64,000 bases of DNA, taken from Litsea cubeba (Eukaryota > Streptophyta > Magnoliopsida > Laurales > Lauraceae). A program made the position numbers and the translations under genes. Position 1 is the stretch's first letter. Every line of letters starts with the position of its first letter. The notes under the pieces were generated by a model that worked only from the letters and a program-made list of their open reading frames with translations, ran no database searches and was not told the DNA's origin. The DNA lies in assembly GCA_012931725.1 (NCBI GenBank), contig CM022952.1:61092088-61156087 (forward strand), in the 5' to 3' direction. Below are positions 42,096-52,897 of this stretch, piece by piece.

Positions 42096-43440
42096 AAGCC
42101 TATTTCCAGGTACTCGCTCGTCAAACCCACTCTTTTTAAAATCTTCATATCAAATATTGAAATTTCTAGAAACTCAAAACAATGCTTACTTTCATCGTTT
42201 CATTGTTAAAAAAATCCAAGTTTAGGAGCCTCTCCCTGACTTGACCAAAACTTTCGATCTTTAAACCCAAAATTCATGGTTTGAAACAAAATCTGGATAT
42301 AGAGATTTCCACCCTAGACCCTACCTTTTACCGCCAAAATGGTTTTATGTCAAAATTTACGATCCTTGTGTCTTTAGACAAAAAAATTTGTTTTTTTCAA
42401 AAAACCGGGGGGAAGCGATGCTTAGTTGATACTCGCACAAATCAGAAGCATGTGAACCATGTTCGACACTTCCAAAATCGCAGAGAAGTGACATTTCATT
42501 GATACTTGCAAAACCTCAAAATCGTGGAGACGCAATGTCTCAGTTGATATGCACGACCCAAAATATCAAAGGTTCGAAAAAACCTAAAATCGTGGAAATG
42601 CAGCATTCCAGTTGATATCCACAACCCAAAAAGGTTCGAGAAAACCGTAAATTTCAAAAAACATTGGGAAACGACATCAACTCAGTACCCATAAAATAAA
42701 ATTTTTGAAAAGCAAGGAAGCGACATTCCATCGATACTTGCACCCAAATCCGCAAGAAGGTGACATTCCATCGATACTGGTAACCGATTGAGCAAGGATG
42801 CGACATTCCATCGACACTTGCAAGACCATTCAGCAGGGAGGCGACTTTTAGTTGAAAACCAAAACCGGCTATAAATGCCACCAAAATCGGCTATCAACGC
42901 CACCAAAACCGGCTATAAATGCCACCAAAATCGGCTATAGTTGACACAAACCGGCTATCAATGCCACAAAACAAGACCTGGCTTTCACGCCAACAAACCA
43001 AACCTGGCTTTCACGCAACAAACCAAACTTGGCTTTCAAAAAACCTGGCTTTCATGCCAAAAACAGGCTATCAATGCCACCAAACCGGCTATCAATGCCA
43101 CAAAACCCGGTATCAATGCCATAAAACCGGCTATCAATGCCACTAGCCAGACTATAAATGCTACAAAACCGGCTCTCATGCCAAAATTTGCTTTCATGCC
43201 ACAAACAAAATCTGCCTCCCATGCCAAAACAATCATTTGACAAAAGATTTTCATAAAATGACAAACTTTTGATCAAATATTCAAAATAATCATCCCATTT
43301 AGCCATTACTTTCATCACAAAAAAGATTAAAGTGAAAGTAGGGAAAAAAAAAGAAAAAGAAGTGTTCACAAGCACTGCAAAGTACCGAAAAAGTATGTGT
43401 GGTACCAAAAAAAAAAGAAGAAGAGTTTGTTAAAATAAAT
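42096..43440 (+). repeat. 3' region of element C with the same minisatellites as element A
   Basis: After integrase come a unique stretch (42100-42400), diverged 40-bp units with cattccatcgatacttgca (42410-42845), ATAGCC-type units read as ggctatcaatgcca (42860-43180), and single copies of the two T-rich repeats (about 43290-43420). Order and content mirror element A. Array lengths differ, so the arrays expand and contract. Confidence 0.85.
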
Positions 43441-44345
43441 GAGAAACCCGGAGCACAGCCAAAAATGGCCTCCAGCCAAAGTTTCAGCTCCTCGAGCAAA
43501 CTTTTGGCCTCAGCCGTCAGAGTTTTCAAAGCACGCTTCTTCAGGAACTTGCCGTGAGATGCTGGAGAATGTTGTATCCTGAGCTATTTTCTAGCGTTTG
43601 TTTTCTTGAGTCCTCCTTTTGAGAACTAGATCGGCATCTACAACATGGTGAATTGGAGCACTCTCCCTGTCGCGAGCCTCTGTTATAGCAGCTCACTTGG
43701 CCGCGACTTACACATTCAAATGCTCAAGATGTTGCATGGTCTCAATGACCTCCCTATCAAGGATGTTAAGTTCATGCCTCAGCCCGATGATGGCTAACTC
43801 TTCTAAGTTCCTCTCCCGGACTAGCTGCTTCCTGCTCTGTGTAGTCTCATCTATGTCAGATTGAGCCTTATTTATAGGATCCAGGAACATCTCCTTGAAG
43901 AAGTCATCATCAGGGAAAGCTATGGTCTCAAACCACTTGTCACCCTGTGCAATAATCCTATCAACCATTTCCCTGGCACCTGTGATGTCTAGACCAGCCT
44001 CATCGGCATATCACCGAGAATATCCTGCACATGCTGGATCATGTCAAATTCGGCATCCAAGTGTCCAGAAAGGAGAGTCTCGATCCAATAACTCAAAACC
44101 CGCCCCAGCACCTTCTTCGCAAATAGAAGAGATGGCCCAGATGAAGATTCGCCCCGCTCTGTCGGTCGGCTGCTCATGTCATGCCCCATTGGAAGAGTAG
44201 CAAAAGAACTCTTTCCAATTGGAGCTGCTGGGGAAGGAATCTCAGCACGAGGTCTCGCCTCTGCCGTGTCAGAACTGGTTGTAGGTGTCCCTACCTCCGG
44301 ATCAACCTCTGGCACCCCTTTCTCTGGTTCTGAAGAAAGCGATAG
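43440..44345 (-). pseudogene. Accessory gene remnant of element C (3' part only)
   Basis: On the minus strand this matches the last exon of the element A accessory gene. It includes the coiled-coil part (FDMIQHVQDILGD.., NLEEL..LRHELNILDREV) and the C-terminal WLEAIF. Around 44130 it keeps the frame that element A has lost near 8741 (LLFAKKVL). Stops and shifts occur near 43600-43700. Its upstream part, with any promoter, was displaced by element D at 44346. Confidence 0.85.
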
Positions 44346-46749
44346 TGTAGACACCTCATTTTGGCACCCCTATGGACAATTTTAATACTCATATTATCGA
44401 TGCCCCAATTTTGCCCCATTTAGACAATATTGAATAAATAAATTTAAATATTCATTATCATGCACATTTAGGAAGGTTGCATCACTATAGGCCTTTTTTT
44501 TATGGATCTCACCAACTTTCATGTCTGAGTCAGATCTCACTTCTATGATGATCTACATTTAGCAAGCTTCCTGATGAAATATGGATTTAAAGAATCCAAC
44601 GGTCGGATCAAGAGATATGTGTGGGCACCTCAAAAATTCAAATATTTTCTAGATCTTCAAATGGACATGACCCATATATCGTCGGGACCTACTCATCGAG
44701 AGATTTCACTGGTACTCAGATCTCAAAAATCCAACGGTCAAATCTCAAGTTATGATTTTTCTTCAAAATCAATCAGGCCTGGGTCCCTTAAAAAAATCAG
44801 GTCTTTTCCTGACCTCCAAATTACTCAAACCCATACACCAATATGATCTACTCATTGAGAAATCTCCATCAGTACTCAGACCTCAAAAATTCGACAGGAG
44901 GATCAAAATCTGCGAAACCTAGGTTTCAGTGATAATGGCCCGGACCAGGCCCCGCTGCAGCCCACCTTTTTGGCCCTAAGCCCCTGATCCAAACCTCAGA
45001 TCCAACCCATTTGGCCCAATCTGAGCCCCAAAAACCATCAGGCCCATTCAACCTAACGTAGACCTCAAATTACCCAACACATTAACAATTTGGATCTCAC
45101 CCGTGACCAACCCAACCTGACATGGGCCCAAACTACCCTTGACCCATCACCCAGATCAGGGAAAAGGAGTCCAGAGATCTGGGGAACTAGAGTCCCAGAT
45201 CCCCTCATCTCTATCTCCCCCTTAAACCTTGTCTCCTTCTCCTATCTCTAACTCCAAGGCGCAGATCTCCTATCACCTCTCGACCCTCACGATCTTCTTC
45301 AGGCCAACAGCATTCCTAGCCATTTTCATCGTCCTCTCCAGCCATCCCTACGTAAGACCACCATCTCCACAGACATCTCCATCATCCTCTCCTTTTCACC
45401 CGTCAGCATCTCATCCCTTCACATCTTACTCTGCACCCATCATCCTCTCTTCTCCATCTTCTTCCTGCGCAGATCCATTACCTCTCCCAGACGCAGACTA
45501 CCATCTTCATCTCCCTCATCTCCACCCTCACACGCAGAAACCATCACCACCAATCATCGGAAGACCACCCCATGCAAAAGAACGACTGAAGTAGAGCGGA
45601 GGATCAGCGCAGAACACCATTCACGCAAAGGAGAACGATCCAGGTAGCGAGGAGACTTCTTCCACGTAGGAGACGAACTTCATCTAAGGTAAGGGTGCCA
45701 CCCTATCCTTTGCATCACATCCAGCCATCATCTGCGTCTCCCTGCACATCTTCTTCTCCTTCACTGTAGTCCACTCTCTCTGCACCTCTTCTTCCCCTTT
45801 CCCTGCACTTCCACCTGCATAACCATCTATCTACACAGCCCCAGTACTTCTTCTTCTTTTCTTTTCTCTCTTTACTTCCTTCCCTTTCTTCTTCTATCTT
45901 TTTCTTTTCTTCCCTTCTCTTCCCTGCGCCATCCCCTGCACTCCACTCGCACCACCCTCTTTTTCTTCTTTTTTTCCCGTCTTTTCTTTCACTCCCTCCT
46001 TCTTCTTCTTCACTGCATACCTTCCTGTGCCCCATCCATCATCTTCTTTTCTTTTCTTTCCTTTTTTTTCATCTCTTCTCCTCCCTTGTGCACCACACTC
46101 ACCAACACACCCCCACCACCTGTGCATTACCACAACACGCATCCTCTCTCTGCACTTCTTCTTTCTTCGTTCCTTTCTTTCTTTCTTCCTTCTCTTCTTT
46201 TCTCCACTCCTTTTCTTAAACCAGACCCACGAGCCCCACCTGCTTCTTCCCTTTTTTCCTTTTTATTTCTTTCTTTTATTTCTCTTTTTCCTTTCTCTTT
46301 TCCATCCTCCCACTACACCAAAAACGAGAAATTGGAACCGATTACCGTTCCTAATCCGTGTGTTCCTAATCCGTGCATCCGTTCTAATTTCCTATTTTTG
46401 AAACGGATGAACGGTTTAGGAACGGATGAACGGATTAGGAGCACACGGATTAGGAACGGTAATCCGTTTGAATTTCCCGTTTTTGGTGTAGTGTCCTTTT
46501 TCCACCCTTGCCGCTGCACTCCTCCCTGCATTGCCTTTTTTCTTCTTTTTTTTCCCTACACCAACCGCCTGCACCATCACCATACACCACACCTGCAGCA
46601 CCCAGTTCACCCATCTCACACCATCTTCACCACTTCCCTTCCTTCCGTTCTCTCTTCTCTTCTTTCCCCTTTCTCCTTTCTCTTTTGACCTATACTATGC
46701 ACCCACTTGCACCTACACACAGTCCCAACACCTTGCACCACACCTTCAC
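44346..46749 (+). repeat. 5' LTR of element D, first part
   Basis: The LTR opens TGTAGACACC at 44346, right after gatag in the accessory gene of element C. The first 800 bases are AT-rich. From about 45180 it becomes strongly C/T-rich, with no credible protein. Element E interrupts it at 46750. Joined with 56818-60280 it is about 5.87 kb, the size range known for Ogre-type Tat elements. Confidence 0.8.
46311..46493. mobile_element. 183-bp fold-back MITE, CACTA-like
   Basis: The ends are CACTACACCAAAAACG and CGTTTTTGGTGTAGTG, exact inverted repeats. They are flanked by a 3-bp duplication, tcc (46308-46310 and 46494-46496). Most of the interior also pairs: attaccgttcctaatccgtg on the left with its complement on the right. 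A 3-bp duplication and CACTA termini point to the CACTA superfamily. It encodes nothing and would need a transposase from elsewhere. Confidence 0.85.
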
Positions 46750-49290
46750 TGTCACGTCCCCAAAATAAGAATTGGGGAAAAACGTGAAAATTAAAATTTT
46801 AAATTTAAATTCCTGTGTTTAATACAACACAAGCTTCCAAAAGTGGACCCACATAAAATTTCAACATGTGGTGAGTCAAAATAAATTTCATTAAATGCAA
46901 CGGAAGCTATATTCAATTGGTATTCAAAGTAATGAACCATCACGAAAATCAAATAAACATAATAATTCAAGTTTCAAAAATGAATAAAACAATTACTAAG
47001 AAAGGTTTATCATTGAGGAAAGTTCATCTAAGAAATTACTACGATTACATTCTCTCTAAAGTAGGTTCAAACGGCTCCGAAACCGTCTCTGGCGTCCCAC
47101 TCAGGTTCGTCTGTTGGCTCAAACGTTTGAAACGTTTGATCCTCCTCCGTTTCCTCGGTAAAATAGGGCTCGGTACCTATGCACCAAATATTTCAAAGTA
47201 AATAGCAAGAACATAATCATAATTCAAAATTAAATATCATGACGAGAAGAATATAGACAAGTGTGATCATATAGAAGCAAAGGTGAAGATATACACGAAT
47301 GAACGTATGACATAAATCCAAATAAAACAAATGGAGCAATAAGATTCACACCGAGACAAGTGTCCCCGTTGTGGGTGGTCAACCCTACATAATCGGGAAA
47401 GCCCGTCCATAACGTTGGTGGTCAACCGATCAATAAACAAAAATCAGGATAACCTGTTCACATTCATAGCGGATTATAAGTGATCCGGACACATCGGTGA
47501 TCAACCGTCCATATACGATCTGCAGTCGTTCAAAAATGACCAACATAAAGGAAACATATATGCATAATAGACCCGAATAATAAGGCTCCGACACAAGAGT
47601 CCTAAGTCAAAGTAAAGTGCTGGCCATTCTACATTCATATTATAATTAAATCGTCATACAGAATTTGCCAAGCCACTTTACAGTCCATAACACCATAAGG
47701 TATACATCTAAAGGAATAGATATCCTAAATCAACATATATATATATATATATGCATGCGAAGGTCAAAGAATAATCACAAGCCAATCCTAAGGTTAAACA
47801 TAAGGTCTCGTACCCAACAACCATAGGAATCTCTAAATAGATAAAAGGTCAACGCATCCCTTCTCCAATTATAGTGCATAGACCCAATTAAGGGTTTTCC
47901 AATAGAGATGGATTGAACTCAAATCTACTAGGACTTCCCCGAGGTTATATGAAGCACTAAACCCCATGTTAGTAAGATACCACGTGCCCAGTCGGTATTT
48001 ACTCAGGTCCGAAGATCTAATTAATAAGGTATAAAATTATAATACTAACCCATGAAAATCAAAGATACCATTAAAAAATTAATTTGTATTTATAAATCAA
48101 CTAAGGCCCTTTCTTCAAATTTCCATAAATAAAAAGGGTCAATGTAAATAATTTCACCACACTAAAAGTCACATGGGATGATGTAATCCCATGTCATCAC
48201 TTTATCCACTTTATTCCCATTCTTATCAGGTAACAGGTCATCACTTTTATTTTATTCCTATACAACTAAAGTCAAAGTCATCCTCTCCTCCACTCAATAC
48301 AGAACACAGTTCTGCACTCAACATAGAACAAAGTTCTGTAATGGAGATTAACATCTACACAACTGGGTATTCAAATAGTGGGCTCCACCGATCAACACTC
48401 TTGATGGAGTTGACCTCCAAGGTCGCCCAGGGTCCACTATAAGATCTACGGTCTGGATCAATCATCAGTGGGGTCCACCCAGTTTCATAATTAAAACCAC
48501 ACGGAAGTAATTCCAAACACAGTGGGCGGTAGTTCATCATATTGAAATTATAGTAACAGTAAAATGAAAGATAAAAATCGTATACTCATATTACAATATA
48601 AAAGGCATCAAAAGGTTTCTACATGCGAATCAAGGTGAAAAACAAATATTAAATTTATAAATCATGATTAGGTACTTGCCTTTCACCGGGTTAAAGAAAA
48701 ATGCACAGACCCTAATACCCAAATCAAGATTCCCACAGCGCTCGAGAATAATCCTATCGCCAATCTGACATAAGAGATGGAAAAGAAATGCCCAAATGAG
48801 CAGATCTATTATAACCCTACCCAAACCTAACATTGGAAAAGAAGAAGATAACCCAAGAGTATAGATTTACTTCTCTAATGGCTTGAGGAGAGGGTTACCT
48901 GAGATAAGAAGGTCGAACCAAGAATGATGGTATCCTCTGATCTTGATTCTGATGGCTAGATCTCAAAGCTGGTATGGCTTGGGATGCTGAAAAGAGGAAG
49001 AAGAAGACGAACGATCGGGACAGGAATAGTTGCAGAGGAAGAGATAAGGATGTGCATTCGTAATAAGAGGATAAGGTTAAGAGAATAATGGGCTTAAGTC
49101 ATTGGGTCGGGTCAAACTGCGGGTCAGGACATCTACCCATTAACCCAACTCACCAATCCACGCATCTAATCTAACGTGTGCCCCACTTAATCCTAACCAC
49201 TTAAATAACTAAAATACATTTCAATTAAAATAATAATAATATCTAATAAAAAAATAATAAATATATAATAGGTGGGACCGGGATCTTACA
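46750..49290 (-). repeat. 3' LTR of element E (2,541 bp)
   Basis: Plus-strand ends are TGTCACGTCC at 46750 and GATCTTACA at 49290, so the element strand starts TGTAAGATCC. It pairs with 54273-56812. It has a longer TA run near 47737 than its partner. No gene is seen. Confidence 0.95.
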
Positions 49291-49306
49291 TTCTCCTCCC
49301 CTTAGG
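49291..49306 (-). promoter_or_regulatory. Polypurine tract of element E
   Basis: On the minus strand the tract reads aaggggaggagaa directly before TGTAAGATCC. It follows ttggaggaccaaat, shared with element B. Confidence 0.88.
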
Positions 49307-49330
49307 ATATTTGGTCCTCCAAATAAAAAA

Positions 49331-50785
49331 TCATACCTCTGGAAGAAGAAACGGATACAACTTCCTCACTTGGTCCCGAAGTTCCCAAGTGGCTTCTCGA
49401 GGACTATGGTGCTCCCACTGGACTTTCACCCAATGTATTGTCCGAGTCCTGAGAATTTGCTCTTTTGTGTCGATGATCTGAGACGGTCGCTCCACATAAG
49501 TAACATCTGGTTGCAATTCCAATGGCTCATAATGCAACACGTGCAACGGGTCCTTGATATACTTTTTCAACATTGAGACATGAAAAACATTATGCACTGC
49601 TGACAACTCTGCTGGTAAAGCCAATCTATAGGCAACTTCTCCAATTCTTTCCAAGATCTTAAATGGACCGATATATCTTCGAGATAACTTGCCTTTTTGC
49701 CCAAATCTCAATGTTCCCCGCGTCGGTGAAACCTTAAGAAATACATGTTCACCTATCTCGAATTGAAGATGTCTTCTCTTCATGTCTGCATAACTCTTCT
49801 GCCGGCTTCTAGCAATTTTCAACCGATCATGAATTTGCTTCACTTGCTCACTGGTATCACTAACAATAGATGGGCCATGAAAACTTCTGACACCTATCTC
49901 TTCCCAACAAATTGGGGTTCTGCATCTACGGCCATACAACGCTTCGAATGGTGCCATACCGATACTAGAGTGATAACTATTATTGTATGCAAACTCGCAT
50001 AATGGGAGACTCTTCTGCCAGTCCTTCCCAAACTCAAGGACGCAAGCTCGCAACATATCCTCCAGTGTCTGATTAGTCCTTTCAGTTTGACCGTCGGTCT
50101 GAGGATGATACGCTGTACTGAAATTCAACTTCGTGCCCAAAGCTGCCTGAAGTTCTGTCCAAAATCTGCCCAAAAATCTAGGATCTCTGTCTGATACAAT
50201 CGATAGAGGGACACCATGAATTATGACAACCTTCTCCATATACATTCGAGCTAATTCATCTCGAGGTGTCTTCATGTTCATTGGTAAGAAATGTGCCACC
50301 TTCGTCAATCTGTCTACTATCACCCAGATACTATCTTTGTTATGCATCGATGGCAACCCAGAGATAAAATCCATTGTTATGTGTTCCCATTTCCATTCGG
50401 GCACTTCCAATTGCTTTAAAAGTCCTGGGGGTTGCTTCCTTTCTGTCTTTACTTGTTGACACACCAAACACCTTGCTGTAAATCCTACTACTTCCTTCTT
50501 CATGTTAGTCCACCAATAATGATTACGCAGGTTCTGGTACATCTTTGTACTACCCGGATGAATAGTATAATGGGAATGATGCGCCTCCGTCATAATCTCA
50601 TTCTTCAACTCTTCTATGTTTGGCACACATAACCGATCTTGAAAATACAACACACCCTCTAATAATCTGAAATCTGGTCTGCTGTCAATTTGTTCAATCA
50701 CTCGAGCTAGCTCAGGATCCTCTGATTGCTTGCCTTTGATCCTGCTCAAAATCTCCGGTTCTAGGACGAACATGTTAGCTAACAT
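49331..50785 (-). CDS. Integrase with chromodomain-like end, element E
   Basis: A 484-residue frame. The HHCC finger is at about 72-109 (HYTIHPG..ARCLVCQQ). The catalytic triad is Asp139 (ITMDFISGLP), Asp199 (VSDRDPRF) and Glu235 (GQTERTNQTL), spaced 35 residues as expected. The C-terminal 55 residues (IHWVKVQWEHHSPREATWEL and onward) match the chromodomain-like tail that directs chromoviruses to certain chromatin. The frame is continuous with reverse transcriptase except for a TAA at 50804. Confidence 0.95.
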   Translation of the reverse strand: MLANMFVLEPEILSRIKGKQSEDPELARVIEQIDSRPDFRLLEGVLYFQDRLCVPNIEELKNEIMTEAHHSHYTIHPGSTKMYQNLRNHYWWTNMKKEVVGFTARCLVCQQVKTERKQPPGLLKQLEVPEWKWEHITMDFISGLPSMHNKDSIWVIVDRLTKVAHFLPMNMKTPRDELARMYMEKVVIIHGVPLSIVSDRDPRFLGRFWTELQAALGTKLNFSTAYHPQTDGQTERTNQTLEDMLRACVLEFGKDWQKSLPLCEFAYNNSYHSSIGMAPFEALYGRRCRTPICWEEIGVRSFHGPSIVSDTSEQVKQIHDRLKIARSRQKSYADMKRRHLQFEIGEHVFLKVSPTRGTLRFGQKGKLSRRYIGPFKILERIGEVAYRLALPAELSAVHNVFHVSMLKKYIKDPLHVLHYEPLELQPDVTYVERPSQIIDTKEQILRTRTIHWVKVQWEHHSPREATWELRDQVRKLYPFLLPEV

Positions 50786-50803
50786 AATCTTGTCATCAAT
50801 TGG

Positions 50804-52324
50804 TTACAAGGACACTTCCAGATTGAGAAAAATCTCTGCCCAAGACCATTCTGCTCTCAAACATGCATTAGTTGCTACTCTTCGACTCAACGCATCAGCC
50901 ACTACATTGGCTTTCCCGGGATGATATTTGATTGGAAAGTCGAAATCCTTCATGTATTCCATCCACCGGGTCTGTCTCATGTTCAATTCAGGCTGAGTAA
51001 ACAAATATTGGAGACTTCTATGGTCTGAATGAATTTCAAACTTCTCACCGTAAAGGTAATGACGCCACATCTTCAATGCCATGACTACTGCTGCAAGTTC
51101 CAAATCATGAGTTGCATACTTTTTCTCATGCTCTTTCAATTGTCTAGAGCCATAAGCCACTACTTTCCCATCCTGCATAAGCACACAACCCAATCCAACC
51201 TTCGAAGCATCTGTGTAAATGGCAAATTTACCATTCTCTGTAGGCAATGTGAGTACTGGAGCGGTAGTCAACCTATTCTTTAACTCCTGAAAACTTGCTT
51301 CACATTCGTCAGTCCACACGAAAGGCACATCTTTTCGTGTTAATCTGGTCAATGGAGCAACAATGGATGAAAATCGTCTCACAAATCTCCTGTAGTAACC
51401 TGCTAAACCCAAGAAACTACGAATCTCTGTTATAGACATGGGTCTCTGCCACTTGACCACTGCCTCAATCTTTCCTGGATCTACCGCCAATCCTTCCTTG
51501 CTGATGATGTGACCCAAGAAAATGACTTGCTCAAGCCAAAATTTACACTTACTCAACTTGGCATAGAGTTGATGATCTCTCAAAGTCTGCAATGCTGATC
51601 TCAAATGCTGCTCGTGATCTTCTCGAGACCGAGAATACACTAATACGTCGTCTATAAAAACAACGATGAACTGGTCGAGAAATGGAGTAAATATCTTATT
51701 CATCAAGGCCATAAATACTCCTGGAGCATTGGTTAATCCAAACGGCATTACTAAAAACTCGTAGTGGCCATATCTTGTCCTGAATGCTGTCTTCTGAATG
51801 TCCTGATCTCGAACTCTGAGCTGGTGGTATCCTGATCTCAAGTCTATCTTTGAGAAATATTCAGCTCCCTGAAGCTGGTCAAACAACTCATCGATCCTGG
51901 GAAGAGGGTTTTTGTTCTTGATTGTGACCTGACTGAGTTGTCTATAATCTATACACATCCTCATGGAACCATCCTTTTTCTTCACAAACAGGACCGGTGC
52001 ACCCCAAGGTGATACACTTGGTCTCACAAATCCCTTGTCCAATAAGTCCTGCAATTGGGTTTTCAACTCTCTGAGTTCTGCTGGAGCCATTCTATATGGA
52101 GCTTTAGAAATAGAAGCTGTCCCTGGTACCAATTCAATTGAGAAATCTATCTCTCTGACTAGGAGGTAAGCCTGGAATCTCATCAGGAAAAACATCCGGA
52201 AACTCACAGACCACTGGAATATCCTCCACCCCTTTTGACTGTTTATCCTCCGTGATAAACTGCCAAGTATCCTTCGCATCCAGATTTCAACAATCTTTCT
52301 GCTTTCAGTGCCGAGATCCGGCAT
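50804..52324 (-). CDS. Reverse transcriptase and RNase H, element E
   Basis: The frame has 506 codons, but only the part from about residue 57 (REIDFSIELVPGT) is in the true pol frame; before that a frame shift is present. Polymerase motifs are MCIDYRQLSQVTIKNKNPLP (123-142), FSKIDLRSGYHQLR (157-170) and the FIDD active site (223-226). RNase H acidic residues are Asp372 (YTDASKVGLG), Glu409, Asp434 (IHSDHRSL) and Asp477 (VVADALSRR). The catalytic residues appear intact. Confidence 0.94.
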   Translation of the reverse strand: MPDLGTESRKIVEIWMRRILGSLSRRINSQKGWRIFQWSVSFRMFFLMRFQAYLLVREIDFSIELVPGTASISKAPYRMAPAELRELKTQLQDLLDKGFVRPSVSPWGAPVLFVKKKDGSMRMCIDYRQLSQVTIKNKNPLPRIDELFDQLQGAEYFSKIDLRSGYHQLRVRDQDIQKTAFRTRYGHYEFLVMPFGLTNAPGVFMALMNKIFTPFLDQFIVVFIDDVLVYSRSREDHEQHLRSALQTLRDHQLYAKLSKCKFWLEQVIFLGHIISKEGLAVDPGKIEAVVKWQRPMSITEIRSFLGLAGYYRRFVRRFSSIVAPLTRLTRKDVPFVWTDECEASFQELKNRLTTAPVLTLPTENGKFAIYTDASKVGLGCVLMQDGKVVAYGSRQLKEHEKKYATHDLELAAVVMALKMWRHYLYGEKFEIHSDHRSLQYLFTQPELNMRQTRWMEYMKDFDFPIKYHPGKANVVADALSRRVATNACLRAEWSWAEIFLNLEVSL

Positions 52325-52816
52325 GTCTGAATTGATCTCTTTTGCCCAACGAATTCAACTGTGTCAGAATGCAACGACAACTTGATGGTTTTATTAAAAC
52401 AGTCCATCACTGCTCTATAGGTCGCTAGCCAATCCATACCAAGTATGACATCGAAATCCTTCATCGTTAAAAGAATCAGGTCTGCAGGTAAAATGAAATC
52501 TCCGACCTGAACTCAGGGTACTCGGAAAATATTGGTGACAACGGACCTGCGTGCCCACTGGGGTACCCACTACTAAAGCAACATCTAATCTCACTACAGC
52601 CTCATTGATATGTCTAGCAAAATCATGAGAAACAAATGAATGTGTAAAGCCAGGGTCAAAAATGGCCTTAGCTTCTACCTCTGAGATTAGAACAATACCT
52701 TCCACCACTTCTGCAGAAGCATCTGCATCCTCATGTGTAACTGCATACACTTTGCCCATCTGATAGGCTTGGTTCTGCTGCCCTTGGACTGGCCTTGGTG
52801 CTCTTGGTTGACCCAC
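52243..52816 (-). pseudogene. Protease region of element E, frame-shifted
   Basis: Two overlapping frames carry the protease: 52415-52816 has AIFDPGFTHSFVS, and 52243-52464 has MKDFDVILGMDWL. At least one frame shift and a TGA separate them, and another shift follows before reverse transcriptase. The active-site triplet reads Asp-Pro-Gly where Asp-Ser-Gly is usual in this clade. The region is in frame with gag apart from one TAG at 52898. Confidence 0.85.
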
Positions 52817-52897
52817 TGGTTGCTGCCTGTATTGCTGAAATGGCCTCTGTTGACCTAGCGCTGGCCTCTGTTGCTGTGGTGCTGCACCCCTATACTG

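Larger units (their letters stand above)
33649..44345 (+). mobile_element. Element C: old, decayed Tat element, 5' part displaced
   Basis: C is the host of the insertions on both sides. Its gag begins at 33649, directly after element B, at the codons that in element A follow residue 60. Its accessory gene is cut at 44345 by element D, with gatag as the probable target bases. The order of parts is the same as in element A. Protein segments are about 90 percent alike by eye in integrase, but stops and frame shifts are spread throughout. Both LTRs lie outside the window. Confidence 0.9.

Noticed and set aside
45229..46794. Pro/Ser/His-rich frames in the D LTR
   Set aside because: The region is a C/T-rich LTR segment. 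The frames overlap each other on both strands and cross the MITE, with no domain.
47737..47752. TA repeat as a promoter TATA box in the E LTR
   Set aside because: The run is a length-variable microsatellite, shorter in the partner LTR near 55260, and lacks the usual flanks.
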